Positions 30,326-40,915 are shown, numbered from the stretch's first letter. The stretch: DNA of 64,000 nucleotides from Peronospora farinosa (GCA_947646735.1 CANTFK010000328.1:62001-126000), one strand, 5' to 3'. Numbers and translations are program-made. The notes: generated by a model not told the origin, from the letters alone.

Positions 30326-31302
30326 TGTAGACGGGCACTTCTACGAAGTTGCCTCGTTCTACTAGCACACACCTTCAGCACAAGCGAGGAAGCGGTTAGA
30401 CCGTCTTACCTTCGCGTGCGAGGGTGGTTAGGAGGTTGGTCGACTGCTTAAGCAGTCGTACCACCAGTTGCCTCTCGCTTGAGCGAGAGTGCAACGAACT
30501 TCTAAGACAAGAAGGCACCGACGTCACGTAGAAGCTTTTCAGCTTCTCGTGCGTGATGCTTCGGTGTTTAGCAAATTCAAGACTGATTTATATTTAATAG
30601 AATTTAACTAAATATAAATCTAATTACTGATTGGTTAATATGTAATAATGGGTGCCATCTCTATAGATGCGCATCCCAACGTGCGAGCTTAAATATATTT
30701 AAGCTCGCTCAATGACGTTACTGACTGACGTCATTTAATGACGCCTAGTCCCAGCTGGGCGTCATCCCCATCAATGTGAATATACCTAGTGTATATCACA
30801 TACGCAAGGGTGTGACACATGGTGTGTCTGTAAGAAGTTGGTAGTAGTGTTGCTGCACTTGTTGCAGAAGATGTAGAAGTAAAAAAGGTGATATATATTA
30901 AGCATTAACTTTTCTCGTTCGTTGATACTTACACATGTATGCGAAACCGACTGCAACTATACCATTTACAGTTCACGTCTATCCCGCTCCGTCTCATCTG
31001 TTACGACATCGACAAGACGATGTGGTAATCTCGTCGCCTCGTCCCATATGTCGCAACATCCTGATGGCGATATCGTCGCCTCGTCCCATCTGTCAGCACG
31101 TCAAGTCTGTTTAGTCAATCAGGTAAGGTTGTTAATTACCGCGTGACAGGGTATTGCCCTTGACCTTCACAACCTGTCAACAACAATAGTGTCTAACAGT
31201 GTCTCACCCGAGCGACAGGTCTTAAATACTTACGTACCTGTTGAGACCTGCCCGTTAAGTATCGCATACTTAACGGGTACGTGTAACGTTGAGACCGTTA
31301 CA
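30326..31302 (-). mobile_element. Solo LTR related to Gypsy C, with internal insertion
   Basis: From tgtagacgggcacttctacg to about 30830 it follows the Gypsy C LTR, then diverges for about 370 bp (including short repeats around cgtcgcctcgtcccat), and rejoins near cgacaggtcttaaatactta to end at cgttaca. The flanking pentamers are AACGA (30321-30325) and AACGG (31303-31307), a near-perfect target duplication. This indicates a solo LTR left by recombination. Confidence 0.75.
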
Positions 31303-32172
31303 AACGGTCTCAAACCCAATTCCGATCAAATTAGTCAACTCAAGCCTCGGCCTTTCTCCACTTCGAAGGGAATCTTATCTCGCAGGAGCCGAAGTGGATG
31401 GGGTAATGTCTCGGGCATACCACTCGCGTAGCCACAGGGCGTACGCCGGGAGACCAGGGGAAGTTACTACGGCGGGTGGCATCCCCGCAAACGCAGATAA
31501 CGCTTCGGCGATCGCAACTCAGTTTGACGATAAGCTTTTTGCAATCGGTAAACTTTAAGGGTAGGACTATATGCTCCTACGTTAGAGAAACTTGGTACAA
31601 GACACTATTGTTAAGCAGTAGATGGAATAGCACAGTTATCGTAGCCAACACGAGACTTATCGTACGGTATGTCTTCGTATTGTATTTGCCGCGTCTATTA
31701 CTTCACTAACAAGTTAAATCTGTGACCGTGTGTGTAAAAAAAATACTGTATGTATGCTTTACAAGGTTTTTCTGAAAGGTCCAAGCCACACTCAATAAGC
31801 TAAAGAACTTGCTAGCGAAAGTTGGGAGTGAGAGTCGGGCTAACGCAACAGCTGAACCTAATGGCGCGGTCCGTGCTTGTACAGCAAACAACCTTTTGGA
31901 TGTAAGGAGGAACTAATACTATAAAGTGTAAGAATGAAGATTGAGCGGCTGAACGAGTACTGCCGCGATCTGGTCCAGCTACAGCTGTAGACGCTGACAA
32001 GCATCTCTCGTCTTCGACTAAATGCAGCAGCTGTATGACTTTTCGGCATTGCTCTTCAAACAGCCGCCCGAGGTAGTAGTATCATAGCCACAAAACGATT
32101 GGCTGCTACCTGATAAGCACTGCTACTGTTTCGAGATTGAGACCTGTCACATAAACCATCTTGCTCTGCGTC
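31303..32172. other. Region without a supported gene
   Basis: A 90-codon frame ends at 31558 (contains RPGEVTTAGGIPANADNAS), and plus-strand sequence near 31795-31905 reads LNKLKNLLAKVGSESRANAT. These may be remains of the gene split by the LTR at 30326. No family is recognised and no clean splicing links them. Confidence 0.3.
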
Positions 32173-33546
32173 TCACTGGTTCTGGCTCTGCAGCGCTGCA
32201 AGTTCTTCCTGAAGACCCATGACATACTTTGCCATCTCATCTGGCGACGTACACGACTTCAAGATCATATCGCGCAACGCCAAGCGTGCCGAAGTGACAT
32301 TCGGATCCTCTAAAGTAGTAAAAAGTGAATGCCGAGTCACAGTTGATGTCATCTTCACCTTCATCGGCGATCCTGTCAACGCCATCGTCAAATGGTCCGA
32401 GCTCCCGCCCTGACTGGAGGGAAACTCCGCGTGCAGCAACTTCTTGTTATGAGGAGAAGTAGACGCCGTCGAGCTCGAATACGAAGACACTGCAACGCTA
32501 GTAGGCGACACAGGTCTTCCCATACACAGCAAGTCTGCCTTCTGCTTTGCATTTCCAATTCCATGAGCATCCGGCGAAGCTGGTCCCATGGCCTGCTCCT
32601 CAGCATCAGCCAACGCCTCACCCTCAGCATCAGCCAAAGCCTGCCCCTCAGCATCAGCTAAAGCCTGCCCCTCAGCATCAGCCAAGGTAGCACGAAGACC
32701 AACGCGCTTGCACCCTCCCGCACGAATATGCACGAGAACATAATTCCCCTTCTCGCCAGTCCCCTTGTCATCAGCAAGCATGACGGCATGCATGCGGAAC
32801 ACCTTCTTCTTTGCAGCAACGTCCGTTGCACGACTATAGCATGTAGCTGTAATGTAGCGTACAACAGGTTGTTTCTTAGGCAGTCCAGTAACAAAACTCA
32901 TCTTCCGCCATTCAAAGTCCTTGCTCGGCTCTTTCTTGGCTCCTTTGCCCGCAGGCTTCTTGCCTGTAGAGGTTGAAGTAAGAGTTGTTTCATCCGCTGT
33001 CTTTTTCTTACGAGGAAAACCAAAGGAACCCTTTCCCAACAAGCGAGAGCACTTCAGGAAATACATACAAGATACTGGTTGACTATATATAAACTCAGGA
33101 TGCAGTGGAACGCCACGAGGGTCCACTCCAAGGTCGTCGTATACTGGTATTTGAAGCTCCGTCCTGGGCGTAAAGAAGATGTCGTGGTATTGCTTGGCTG
33201 AAGGCCAGGGCGTCTTGTCCTCGAGCTCAATCTCCTCCTCTGTCTCTATAATCTGTTGTTCCTGTTCCTGATTGGCAGTCGATACACATGACAGCACATT
33301 AAGTGAAGCATCAGCAACAACGCCCTCGTTGCGCTGTTTCTGTGCAGCCAACAGCTCCGCAAGTCCAGGCAGCATCATCAAACGTGGCGTCTTCACGGGA
33401 GACACTCGCGTTGACAGCGCATTATGGTCGATCTCTGGAGTGCGCGGCCGCTTGCGACGAATTAGTCGAAAGTCAGGCGTGTTTACGTCGTTTTTCTCGT
33501 TCTTGGAGTGCTTTTGACGATGTGTGGTTGGCGCTACGTAATCCAT
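32173..33546 (-). CDS. Unknown protein with LADAEGQA repeats, probably nuclear
   Basis: 457 residues from ATG at 33546, single exon. The N-terminus is basic (RLIRRKRPRTPEIDHN, nuclear-localisation-like) with SPVKTP motifs that could be CDK sites. A middle acidic stretch ETEEEIELEDKTPW precedes a folded-looking part (VPLHPEFIYSQPVSCMYFL; FEWRKMSFVTGLPKKQPVVR; GNYVLVHIRAGGCKRVG). Then come four 8-residue repeats LADAEGQA and a Ser/Thr-rich part, ending in a short coil (EEMAKYV-like DEMAKYVMGLQEELAALQSQ). No known domain is identified. Codon use and length suggest a real gene. Confidence 0.65.
   Translation of the reverse strand: MDYVAPTTHRQKHSKNEKNDVNTPDFRLIRRKRPRTPEIDHNALSTRVSPVKTPRLMMLPGLAELLAAQKQRNEGVVADASLNVLSCVSTANQEQEQQIIETEEEIELEDKTPWPSAKQYHDIFFTPRTELQIPVYDDLGVDPRGVPLHPEFIYSQPVSCMYFLKCSRLLGKGSFGFPRKKKTADETTLTSTSTGKKPAGKGAKKEPSKDFEWRKMSFVTGLPKKQPVVRYITATCYSRATDVAAKKKVFRMHAVMLADDKGTGEKGNYVLVHIRAGGCKRVGLRATLADAEGQALADAEGQALADAEGEALADAEEQAMGPASPDAHGIGNAKQKADLLCMGRPVSPTSVAVSSYSSSTASTSPHNKKLLHAEFPSSQGGSSDHLTMALTGSPMKVKMTSTVTRHSLFTTLEDPNVTSARLALRDMILKSCTSPDEMAKYVMGLQEELAALQSQNQ
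32591..32686. repeat. 24-bp tandem repeat, four copies, coding
   Basis: Units of the type gcctgcccctcagcatcagc plus four bases encode LADAEGQA on the minus strand with E/Q variation in the later copies. A 24-bp period keeps the reading frame whatever the copy number, so length variation between strains is likely. Confidence 0.85.
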
Positions 33547-34957
33547 CTGACGGTCTCTTGATGTGTCTCTTCGACGGTGACTTTTGTAATGAAACGCTTT
33601 GAATGAGCTAGGATGAGTCTTTCCAACGTGGCCGTAAACTAGGTTGCATACAAATTGTCATATGCGGGAACGGAAAGTTGCTTTGTTCCCCTCGCAGAAG
33701 CGGGATTCACTTGATGGCATCTTTGTAGATACTTGTTACGTAATCCAAAAATACTTTAGTCTGCGAGACGAGTACACTGAATCCCAGACATTTAGTCCAC
33801 AGATTTAGTCACACACAAAAACTGATGGATTTTTGGATTTGTGTCAATGATTTGAAGACAAACGCAATACCGCAGTTGTCCGACCTTCAAACAATTCTCT
33901 CGTTAAGTCTAGTGACGAGAGCGACAACAAGAAGGTTGTCAGGATAGGTTGGCGAGTTATAGCATCAATAAAAAGAACAGGATCGAATGGAGACGCCAGT
34001 AAAAGAAGAACTTGCTTCAGCAAGATGCCGTGCTTAACATGAAAAATGGTCCTTACATCCCTCGAAAAAATTTGTAGCACAGATTCATCATTCGTGACAT
34101 CAGATGTAATGGAGGCCATTTGCAAGGCACAAAGAAGATGCTGCTTTTAGCCGACACAGCGCCTACACTTGTCCAGGCAGATTCCAACGTGTCCAAAAAG
34201 CGTCATGCTCATAAGCACAAAAAGAGGATGATAACAGCAGCAATAAAGGATGATAAAAGCAGCCGAAGTTAGGTTCAAGCTTGCGATTAGAGAAGCGCCG
34301 GCCTGACACGAAAAAAGATTTCGCGTGAAAAGTAACATGTGCTGTCCCTTTGTACGCTAAAACAATCCAAGTATTGAGTAGCAAGGAGCAAGCAAAATTT
34401 GTACAGGACAGTGGCGAACGTCTGCCTCGAGTAAATGACGATTAGCACCAATATAATATGCGGGAGACCCCGTTGAGTTGTTGTATACGCCAGTCGCACA
34501 CGATGTTTTCGGCAGGGGTAGATGCTACCGCTACAACGAACAGCATTACAATATGGTCCACGTCGCCCAATGGTAAAGTCAAAGCGAACGCATTGACCAG
34601 GGACACACACACGATCACCGCAGAAAATGGCGCAACAGTTCAGAACGGATACCGCAAGCTTTGCTCGATGTGAACAAAGCAATACGTTGCCAAGACTAAA
34701 AGTGCGAGCGAATAGACTCAGATCATATTCGTGATGATGCGCTGCACACCGCGTGATACCCTTGTCGTCAGTCTGACTAGTTCGTAGTTTTGCTGGTACC
34801 CATCGTTGGCTGGGTCTTCAAGTAAACGGCTACCCGACTTGAACTCCTCATTACCTTGGATAAACATGACCAGCATAAACTGAAGATACTATGCGCAACT
34901 TGATATCAGTAGCTAGTATTTTATCTTCAGCCGTTTCTGTGTGCAAACCACACCGAT
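33547..34957. other. Gene-poor stretch with one doubtful minus-strand frame
   Basis: A minus-strand frame at 33844-34125 (93 codons; contains SVLQIFSRDVRTIFHVKHGI and hydrophobic LLKQVLLLLASPFDPVLFID) looks protein-like but matches nothing I know. Other frames here are short and overlapping. It may be one exon of a small or decayed gene. Confidence 0.25.
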
Positions 34958-35275
34958 ATGGTCATAAAGCCGCAGATTCTGGTCTTCGTCAATCTACAGC
35001 TTTTAGTCATCCTATTGAGCATGAATGCAACGCTACTGTATCGAACGCATTTACACATTGGATCATCTGACGGAGGCTTTTTTGGGGTGGACCATTACCC
35101 GTTGCCACAAAGTAGCCAAGTCAAAAACCTCACTGTAATAAGAAGAGGCTTCCCATCGTACAAGTCATTCAGCCTCGCACGCTCATACGTCTATCAATCA
35201 AAGGGAAGGGATAGTTACTGTAAACCGCGGCATTGCACTAGAGACTATGGTGTTTGTCTAATATCCTTTCCGTAG
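34958..35275 (+). CDS. Hypothetical small membrane or secreted protein, possibly truncated
   Basis: 105 codons from ATG at 34958. Residues 7-28 (ILVFVNLQLLVILLSMNATL) are a hydrophobic segment near the N-terminus, so a signal anchor or signal peptide is likely. The rest is basic and Ser-rich with Cys near the end (YCKPRHCTRDYGVCL). There is no RxLR or LFLAK motif. The stop abuts a good splice donor (gtaagt), and downstream sequence near 35350 reads AELHFAKKLYCEHFSKGPW, so the gene may once have been longer. Confidence 0.35.
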   Translation: MVIKPQILVFVNLQLLVILLSMNATLLYRTHLHIGSSDGGFFGVDHYPLPQSSQVKNLTVIRRGFPSYKSFSLARSYVYQSKGRDSYCKPRHCTRDYGVCLISFP

Positions 35276-35413
35276 GTAAGTTTAAATCTTCTTTTGGCAC
35301 AATTCGATGGTGTCAATAAGACATCTTGACGTTGTTCACCTATCTAGGCTGAGCTTCACTTTGCTAAGAAGCTTTATTGTGAGCATTTCTCTAAAGGTCC
35401 ATGGGCGTAGACT

Positions 35414-35471
35414 TATGTTTTGTCAACAAGCAGTGGGTTGCTTGCTACACACTGCTTGTTGACAAAACATA
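35414..35471. repeat. Perfect 22-bp inverted repeat with 14-nt loop
   Basis: Left arm tatgttttgtcaacaagcag plus tg (35414-35435) and its exact reverse complement (35450-35471) would form a long stem. It could be a foldback element or a small-RNA precursor. I see no coding function around it. Confidence 0.9.
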
Positions 35472-35804
35472 CCTTTTGCCCCAGGCCTTAGCTACATTAT
35501 TGTACTTGTACACCTTCGAGCGAGATCCGCTCAGGTAGGTCGACTAACGTTTGTTAGAGATCTATAATAGCAAGAAAGAATCTTGCCGAGCTGTGATCGT
35601 TTCTATACCGACGGCTATGACTTGCCAATGGTGCTGATAGTAGCGCGATCATTGTGTTTTGGTGTAATACATGTTACTTTTGGTGCTTACGAGCCTTACG
35701 GTAGCAAGTAGAAGAATGCAGGATGTGGGTACAGCAGGTTCAGATTGTCTATTTACACGGTGTTAACTATGTGCAAGATCTCTGGAATGTCCTGAGCCAG
35801 GATG
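35472..35804. other. No feature recognised
   Basis: Sequence between the hairpin and the LINE remnant holds no open frame or repeat that I can support. Confidence 0.4.
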
Positions 35805-36574
35805 TCAGTGCCTGATGGCCCAGCGGTATATCGTGGCTGACCACCGTAGAACTCGGTAGCCGCTCTCACGCAATTCAATGCAAGCATAAAGCAAGTCACC
35901 ATGTGTAGCTGACGCAATTTTTCGACGCTCTCTCTTTACGATTGCTCGGAGCTGACAAAGACACGAGGCCCAAAAACTGGCGATGCTGCTGGGAATGTGG
36001 AGTGTGACAGCCTTGAAGGCGGCTGCATATATGTCTACCCCAATTCGTGTTTGGCATGTCGTCGCGAGGACATGCCAAATTTGTGTCCAGACGCGTTCGG
36101 CTTCATTGGCGTCATCCTGAAATCGGTCCGCTAGGATTTTCGTGCGGTGCTCGGGCGTGCCGTCAACTCGTCGACTGGCACAAGCTCCCAGAAAGTTTTG
36201 GGTCAATTGATAGGTGACTTTCTGCCCGGTCCAGTCATCAATGAGTTTCTCTAAAGCGCTGCAGCGCAATCACATTCCCAAAACAGATGGACAATGGTCT
36301 CCTTCCTGCCGCTGCAATCCGGTGTCTTTTTGCAACTAGTGTCTTCGTTTCTCACGGCGTAATACAGATCTAATTGTCTCCTCGTCACCCGGTTCCCTGT
36401 CGAGGCTTGATATGGAGTGAGACCATTACTATGATCCCACACTTGTTCAAATAGCGCGAATAATCGCATGTCTATTAAATGGCAAACTGTCAGTGAGCTC
36501 CGGCAGTAAGCCATGGTATAACCAGTGTATTCTATCATCAACTTGGTGCAGAGTGACAGGGCGGGTTTGGCCAT
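35805..36574 (-). pseudogene. LINE (non-LTR) retrotransposon C-terminal remnant
   Basis: Two overlapping minus-strand frames join near 36255. The junction region reads KKTPDCSGRKETIVHLFWEC then DCAAALEKLIDDWTGQ, the zinc-binding tail (zf-RVT type, Cys and His spacing with HLFWEC) found after the reverse transcriptase of many LINEs. The upstream part includes LFEQVWDHSNGLTPYQAST and the downstream part runs to a Trp/Arg-rich end. A frameshift separates the halves and no endonuclease or reverse transcriptase core is present. Confidence 0.65.
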
Positions 36575-37130
36575 GTTCGATCTCCGTTTAGTGGCCTACG
36601 ATGATGCCTTCGGTGAGAATCCTCCAGCGATAGCTTTTGCAAACTCGGTCGAAAGCGCAGTGGCGATGTCGAGTGCCATTTTTCCCGATGAGCAAGTCCG
36701 TGGATGGGAGAACAGGAGGGCTATTGCCCACCGTCAAAGTTTCGCGTCCGAACGACGGCCGGGTGGAAGGAAATAAGTACAGCATCCATGTATTCAGATA
36801 TTAGTGATTACGATGTTAAATTCAGCTCGAATACATGTACAGTCGTCTCATACATGTGCCTGTCGTGCTACCATATGAGTCAGCAAACTTCAAAGGAAGT
36901 TAGGTGTCATGCTATACCAGCTGACTTCTCCGCTTGCACGGCAATTTCTCGTGAGTCAAATCGACAAACTACATACATCTCGGTAGAGACGAGTAAAGCA
37001 AAAGCCAGTCAACTATCTTGAGCTGATAGTTTGTAAGAAAAAAAAGTAGTGAAGACTTTGTGATCGTCTCACTCTCGTGTTGACTTGAGTCGATCGGGGT
37101 ACGCTGAATCTATTTTCTTTAGTGTTGAAA
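36575..37130. other. Intergenic region, promoter side of the pseudokinase gene
   Basis: Short frames only. The sequence just before 37131 is the upstream region of the kinase-like gene; no specific motif is identified. Confidence 0.4.
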
Positions 37131-38639
37131 ATGACATTGTCAAGCTCTTCTGGATCTTTTGTCAGCTCGTTGTCAGACTCGATATGGTTGATTATCGGCA
37201 TCATAGCTGCTGCAGTAGTTCTCCTTGCAATAGGAAGCTGGTGGATGTGTTGTCAACGGACACGCAAACGCTTCAATGGACCTCGGAACAGCCACAGTCA
37301 GAGTACTGAGTATATGGACGGCGTGCTGACCCCCGAGTACAGGGATTGCGTGCTCACACCAGGCCTTATGGCGATTGTAGCTGACGGCACCGGTCGCAAG
37401 TGGTTTTCTCAATTGTCACGTATGTCGAGTGTACCGTCAATGGAACTTTTGGAACAGCTCGGTACGGAAGGCACCAGAGTGTCTGGCAGTGCAGCTACGA
37501 CGACTGCTACAGCATTGTCGCCAATGACGTATGACTGGCTAGTGCAAAACGGTGACTGGAGTGACGAACTGGCGTGCAACACACTGGCTTTGGAGCAGTG
37601 TCGATTGCCACCACAGAGTGTCGTGAACGGTGAACTGCTGCATGAAGGTAGTTTCACCTTGACTTTTCGTGCTACTTTGAAGATAGAAGGCCAGACCAAT
37701 CGTCAGGTGGTCGTAAGACGCCTGCTTCTGGAACTGGCAGATCAGGAGACGTATTGTCAGGCCTTCATGGCAGACATATCACTCAGTGCTTCATTGTTGC
37801 ATCCACGCATCGTGGCTTTTGTAGGGTTTTATGACCCCACACGGCATGTCTATGACCTCGACTCGCCTTCATCGCCGGCGTACATGACAAATCAGGCACA
37901 GCCGTCAGCAGTGACTGAATTCATGCCAAACGGGGATTTGCGAGCGCTGCTGACACTGCGGCCCCGCAACGCATACAACTTTGGCTGGTTCCATTCCGTC
38001 TCAATGCCGAAAACCAAGGCACAACTTGCACTGGACATTGTAGATGCGCTCGTGTATTTGCACTCTAGACCAACAGGCGTCAACTTAACACTTCATCATC
38101 AACGACTCAAGGCTCAGCGCGTACTGCTATCGGAACAGTGTGATGCAAAACTGTGCGCGTTTGGTGTACGCCGTGCTTTGGATGTTCAGGCCACATTTGC
38201 ACGCAACGATTTCTCTGTTGCGTGGTTAGCACCTGAGATTCTACGAGGTGAATCTACAAGTGAACAAGCGGATGTGTACGCTTTAGGAGTGCTGTTTACG
38301 GAGCTCGACACGTGTACGCTGCCATTTGCGGCAGGCGTGGACATGGACGATGACATGGACGAGCAGCGCCAACTCGCGCTGTTAGTCAGCTCGGGTTGCA
38401 TCCGTCCAGCTTTGTCAATGGACTGTCCGATGCAAATTCAAGAGCTCGTCATGCGTTGCCTCAGTTTCTCACCGCAGCAGCGTCCGCCTGCAGTTGAAGT
38501 GCAGCACACGCTGCGAAATCTCATTAACGGCACAAGTATTTGCGATTCCTCATTGGCCTCGCTTTCGTCCAATGTGTCGTCGTTGCGAAGCACATCAGAG
38601 CTTAGCACTACAATACTCAGCACGATCTTCACTCCATGA
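37131..38639 (+). CDS. Transmembrane TKL-like pseudokinase
   Basis: 502 residues from ATG at 37131 (the frame is open to a GTG nine bases earlier). A short Ser-rich N-terminus precedes one membrane segment (about residues 18-42, IWLIIGIIAAAVVLLAIGSW) and a basic stop-transfer. A kinase-like domain covers about residues 165-465. It is catalytically defective: the VAVK lysine is Arg (VVVRRLL), the HRD loop reads HHQRLKAQRVLL (Asp and Asn replaced by Arg), and DFG reads AFG. The structural landmarks APEILRG and SEQADVYALGVLFTEL remain. Oomycetes carry many membrane-bound TKL kinases; this one is more likely a scaffold or allosteric partner than an enzyme (inference). Confidence 0.85.
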   Translation: MTLSSSSGSFVSSLSDSIWLIIGIIAAAVVLLAIGSWWMCCQRTRKRFNGPRNSHSQSTEYMDGVLTPEYRDCVLTPGLMAIVADGTGRKWFSQLSRMSSVPSMELLEQLGTEGTRVSGSAATTTATALSPMTYDWLVQNGDWSDELACNTLALEQCRLPPQSVVNGELLHEGSFTLTFRATLKIEGQTNRQVVVRRLLLELADQETYCQAFMADISLSASLLHPRIVAFVGFYDPTRHVYDLDSPSSPAYMTNQAQPSAVTEFMPNGDLRALLTLRPRNAYNFGWFHSVSMPKTKAQLALDIVDALVYLHSRPTGVNLTLHHQRLKAQRVLLSEQCDAKLCAFGVRRALDVQATFARNDFSVAWLAPEILRGESTSEQADVYALGVLFTELDTCTLPFAAGVDMDDDMDEQRQLALLVSSGCIRPALSMDCPMQIQELVMRCLSFSPQQRPPAVEVQHTLRNLINGTSICDSSLASLSSNVSSLRSTSELSTTILSTIFTP

Positions 38640-38670
38640 TGAAGACTTTTTATTGCCATGAATCACAATT

Positions 38671-39180
38671 TCAAGGACCATGTGGATACTGTAATGGAAC
38701 GTATAAGTTTACTGTAAGAAGTAAAGGTTCCCAGTATACATCGACGGCTTGCAGCGTTTGGATCGACGTTAGCACACGACGGACTTGGACGGCGATACCA
38801 GCACGGTCGTCCAGCATTGTCAACAAGTTTATCGCTGACAAAAGCATCCAAAATTTCTCACGCAGCGGAAAGCACGGTAATTTATATGAATAGGCAGCAC
38901 TTAGCGACGCATTCGCAATCGAAAATAGCGCGCACAATTGTCGGTGAACGCTCCACGATAGCCATTCGTCTGTGGCTCCGTTAGCACCGATATTGCTGTA
39001 GCACTTAATGACTAAGCACCTTAAACATGTGTGTTTACATCTCTGCTTTGTAGCACATCGCCTTTCAATAATCCATGCTAGGTCAGTAATCTTGCGCATA
39101 CCTCTAGCAAAGGGGTGCTCTCCGTAAAGAACATGGCAACATCGTTCTAGAGAATCCCCAAGAGTATCAATGCTGAGCAA
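38671..39180 (-). CDS. Doubtful ORF between pseudokinase and SMYD genes
   Basis: 169 codons, Cys- and Leu-rich (CKHTCLRCLVIKC; FWMLLSAINLLTMLDDRAG). It is tail-to-tail with the pseudokinase gene by about 30 bp. It matches no family I know and may be chance or a decayed gene. The first ATG lies next to a 10-bp repeat (aaagagacag, three copies, 39180-39213). Confidence 0.25.
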   Translation of the reverse strand: MLSIDTLGDSLERCCHVLYGEHPFARGMRKITDLAWIIERRCATKQRCKHTCLRCLVIKCYSNIGANGATDEWLSWSVHRQLCALFSIANASLSAAYSYKLPCFPLREKFWMLLSAINLLTMLDDRAGIAVQVRRVLTSIQTLQAVDVYWEPLLLTVNLYVPLQYPHGP

Positions 39181-39346
39181 AAGAGACAGAAAGAGACAGA
39201 AAGAGACAGAAAGTAGCGCCGCTGCAATTTGTCAGAGCGTTACTTGTCGTGTCGCGTTTCGTTTCCAACCATGAAAAAATTCCGCTTGTAAAGCGCTGTT
39301 TCGAACGGTGTACATCTAAAACATCGTTCACTTGACTCACCCCAAC

Positions 39347-40915
39347 TTACTTAATGGCCGCATCAGGGTGTGAATAGCCACAAATTTGCCGGATACTTGC
39401 CACTCGCTGGACCGACGCTTCTGCCTTTGCAGTCATCCCAACATGTTTTGCAGCACGATAAATTTGCATGTGCAGTGTTTCGGTAGTGTGGTAATTGTCT
39501 GGTAGACCGCATCGCATCCAAATACCCAGCAGCATCTCAGCAGTCTTTATTACACGTTTCCAGTCATTCTGGTCACTCGCAAGCTTCATTTTCACAGTGT
39601 AAAGTGCAAATCGAGCTTCGATGTTGCGCTCAAAAAAACTTGCACACTCTTTTTTTAAACAAGAAAGACGCTGCTTCACGCTACTGCAATCGGAATTCAC
39701 CAACTGCATAAGTTCCTCCATCACTCGCGTCTCTACTTGGTTTGCTTCTTCACTTTCTGCTATATCTCGGCCCATGTTGCGCAATGTAGCTTCATTTGTG
39801 CAACGCTTGCAAACACAGACAAAGCCAAATCCTCGAGCAAGCAGCTCTTGACGTCTCTTTCTCGTCTGCAACAAGTCAATGTAAGAGCACTCCACAGCAT
39901 AACCACGCGGAATATCTACAATAGCGTGGAAGGCGAGTGTCCGAGTACGTGGATTGAAAGTAGGCGCCACATTTGGCAAACAAGAATGATTTAGCGCCAT
40001 AGCTGCGTCAGGAAACACACCAGAACCCACACACGTGACACCATCAAGGTAGAGCGGATGAGCATTGCAGTGAACGCGCTGGAGTGTAATTGACACATGC
40101 TTCCGATCCAAATGTTGATTCGTCCTTTTGACAATAAATTCTGCAGCATGTTGTACATCACTTGCGTCATCCCCGTCTTCATTGTGAGCATTTAGCAGTC
40201 TTAAAGCTTGAGGATTCCGGACCATTTGCTCCATGCTCAGCACCGCAAGTGCCAACCGAATTGTCTCCACGTCCCCTAAATGGCCGTCACACCCTTTCCT
40301 TTTCAAATCTCGAAGTGCTTGACACTGGAAGTCATGCAGTTCTGCATCTGCTGCCAGACAATCACGGGAACAATACCGTGTGAAGGCACAGTCACCACAC
40401 TCTAGGGCTTTTGTCCGTAGCAATGCAAAGCACCAGTGACACCGTTGATGGGTCAACGATTGCCGTACAATAACAGCAAAAGCTACAGCTTGGAATGCTT
40501 CTTCTCCTAGGTGAATGTACTGCTTGGCGACAGTAAAACGGCCAATACAGCCGATTTGGGAGCTCCAGAGCTCCACGCGAGGGTTATCAACCTCAAATTT
40601 CGAGTCATGAGAGCCACGACCCAATGCTGCATTAGCATCAGGTGATGCAGGATAGACAATAGACACTTGATGCTGTGAAACCCACTGCGAATGGACTTTG
40701 TTTCGCTGCTGAGAGGAGGCGACGGAAGGGATACGAGATGTGCACTTCCAAACGACGTAACTCAGCCCTGCTATTGAATTGACACGTAAAATTTCGACAG
40801 GTAAAAGATAAGATGTGTTAGATACAGAAAATAAATCGGAAGCAGTTGAGTGCTGCTGTAGACGGCAACATGCAGGTAGAGAGATGCCCGTCATTAACAC
40901 ATTGGTGGTGGTCAT
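39347..40915 (-). CDS. SMYD-type SET/MYND lysine methyltransferase
   Basis: 522 residues, one exon, ATG at 40915. A MYND zinc finger at about residues 157-196 (CHWCFALL, CGDCAF, YCSRDC, HDFQC) is embedded in a split SET domain, as in SMYD proteins. The SET signature LNHSCLPNVAP is at about residue 309, followed by the Tyr of CSYIDLLQTRKRR and the post-SET cysteines CVCKRC. The C-terminal ~130 residues are helical and TPR-like. SMYD enzymes transfer methyl groups from S-adenosylmethionine to lysines of histones or cytosolic proteins such as chaperones; the substrate here is unknown. The catalytic motifs look intact. Confidence 0.85.
   Translation of the reverse strand: MTTTNVLMTGISLPACCRLQQHSTASDLFSVSNTSYLLPVEILRVNSIAGLSYVVWKCTSRIPSVASSQQRNKVHSQWVSQHQVSIVYPASPDANAALGRGSHDSKFEVDNPRVELWSSQIGCIGRFTVAKQYIHLGEEAFQAVAFAVIVRQSLTHQRCHWCFALLRTKALECGDCAFTRYCSRDCLAADAELHDFQCQALRDLKRKGCDGHLGDVETIRLALAVLSMEQMVRNPQALRLLNAHNEDGDDASDVQHAAEFIVKRTNQHLDRKHVSITLQRVHCNAHPLYLDGVTCVGSGVFPDAAMALNHSCLPNVAPTFNPRTRTLAFHAIVDIPRGYAVECSYIDLLQTRKRRQELLARGFGFVCVCKRCTNEATLRNMGRDIAESEEANQVETRVMEELMQLVNSDCSSVKQRLSCLKKECASFFERNIEARFALYTVKMKLASDQNDWKRVIKTAEMLLGIWMRCGLPDNYHTTETLHMQIYRAAKHVGMTAKAEASVQRVASIRQICGYSHPDAAIK

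Noticed and set aside
34958..35275. Secreted RxLR-type effector
   Set aside because: There is a hydrophobic N-terminus but no RxLR, dEER or LFLAK-like motif.
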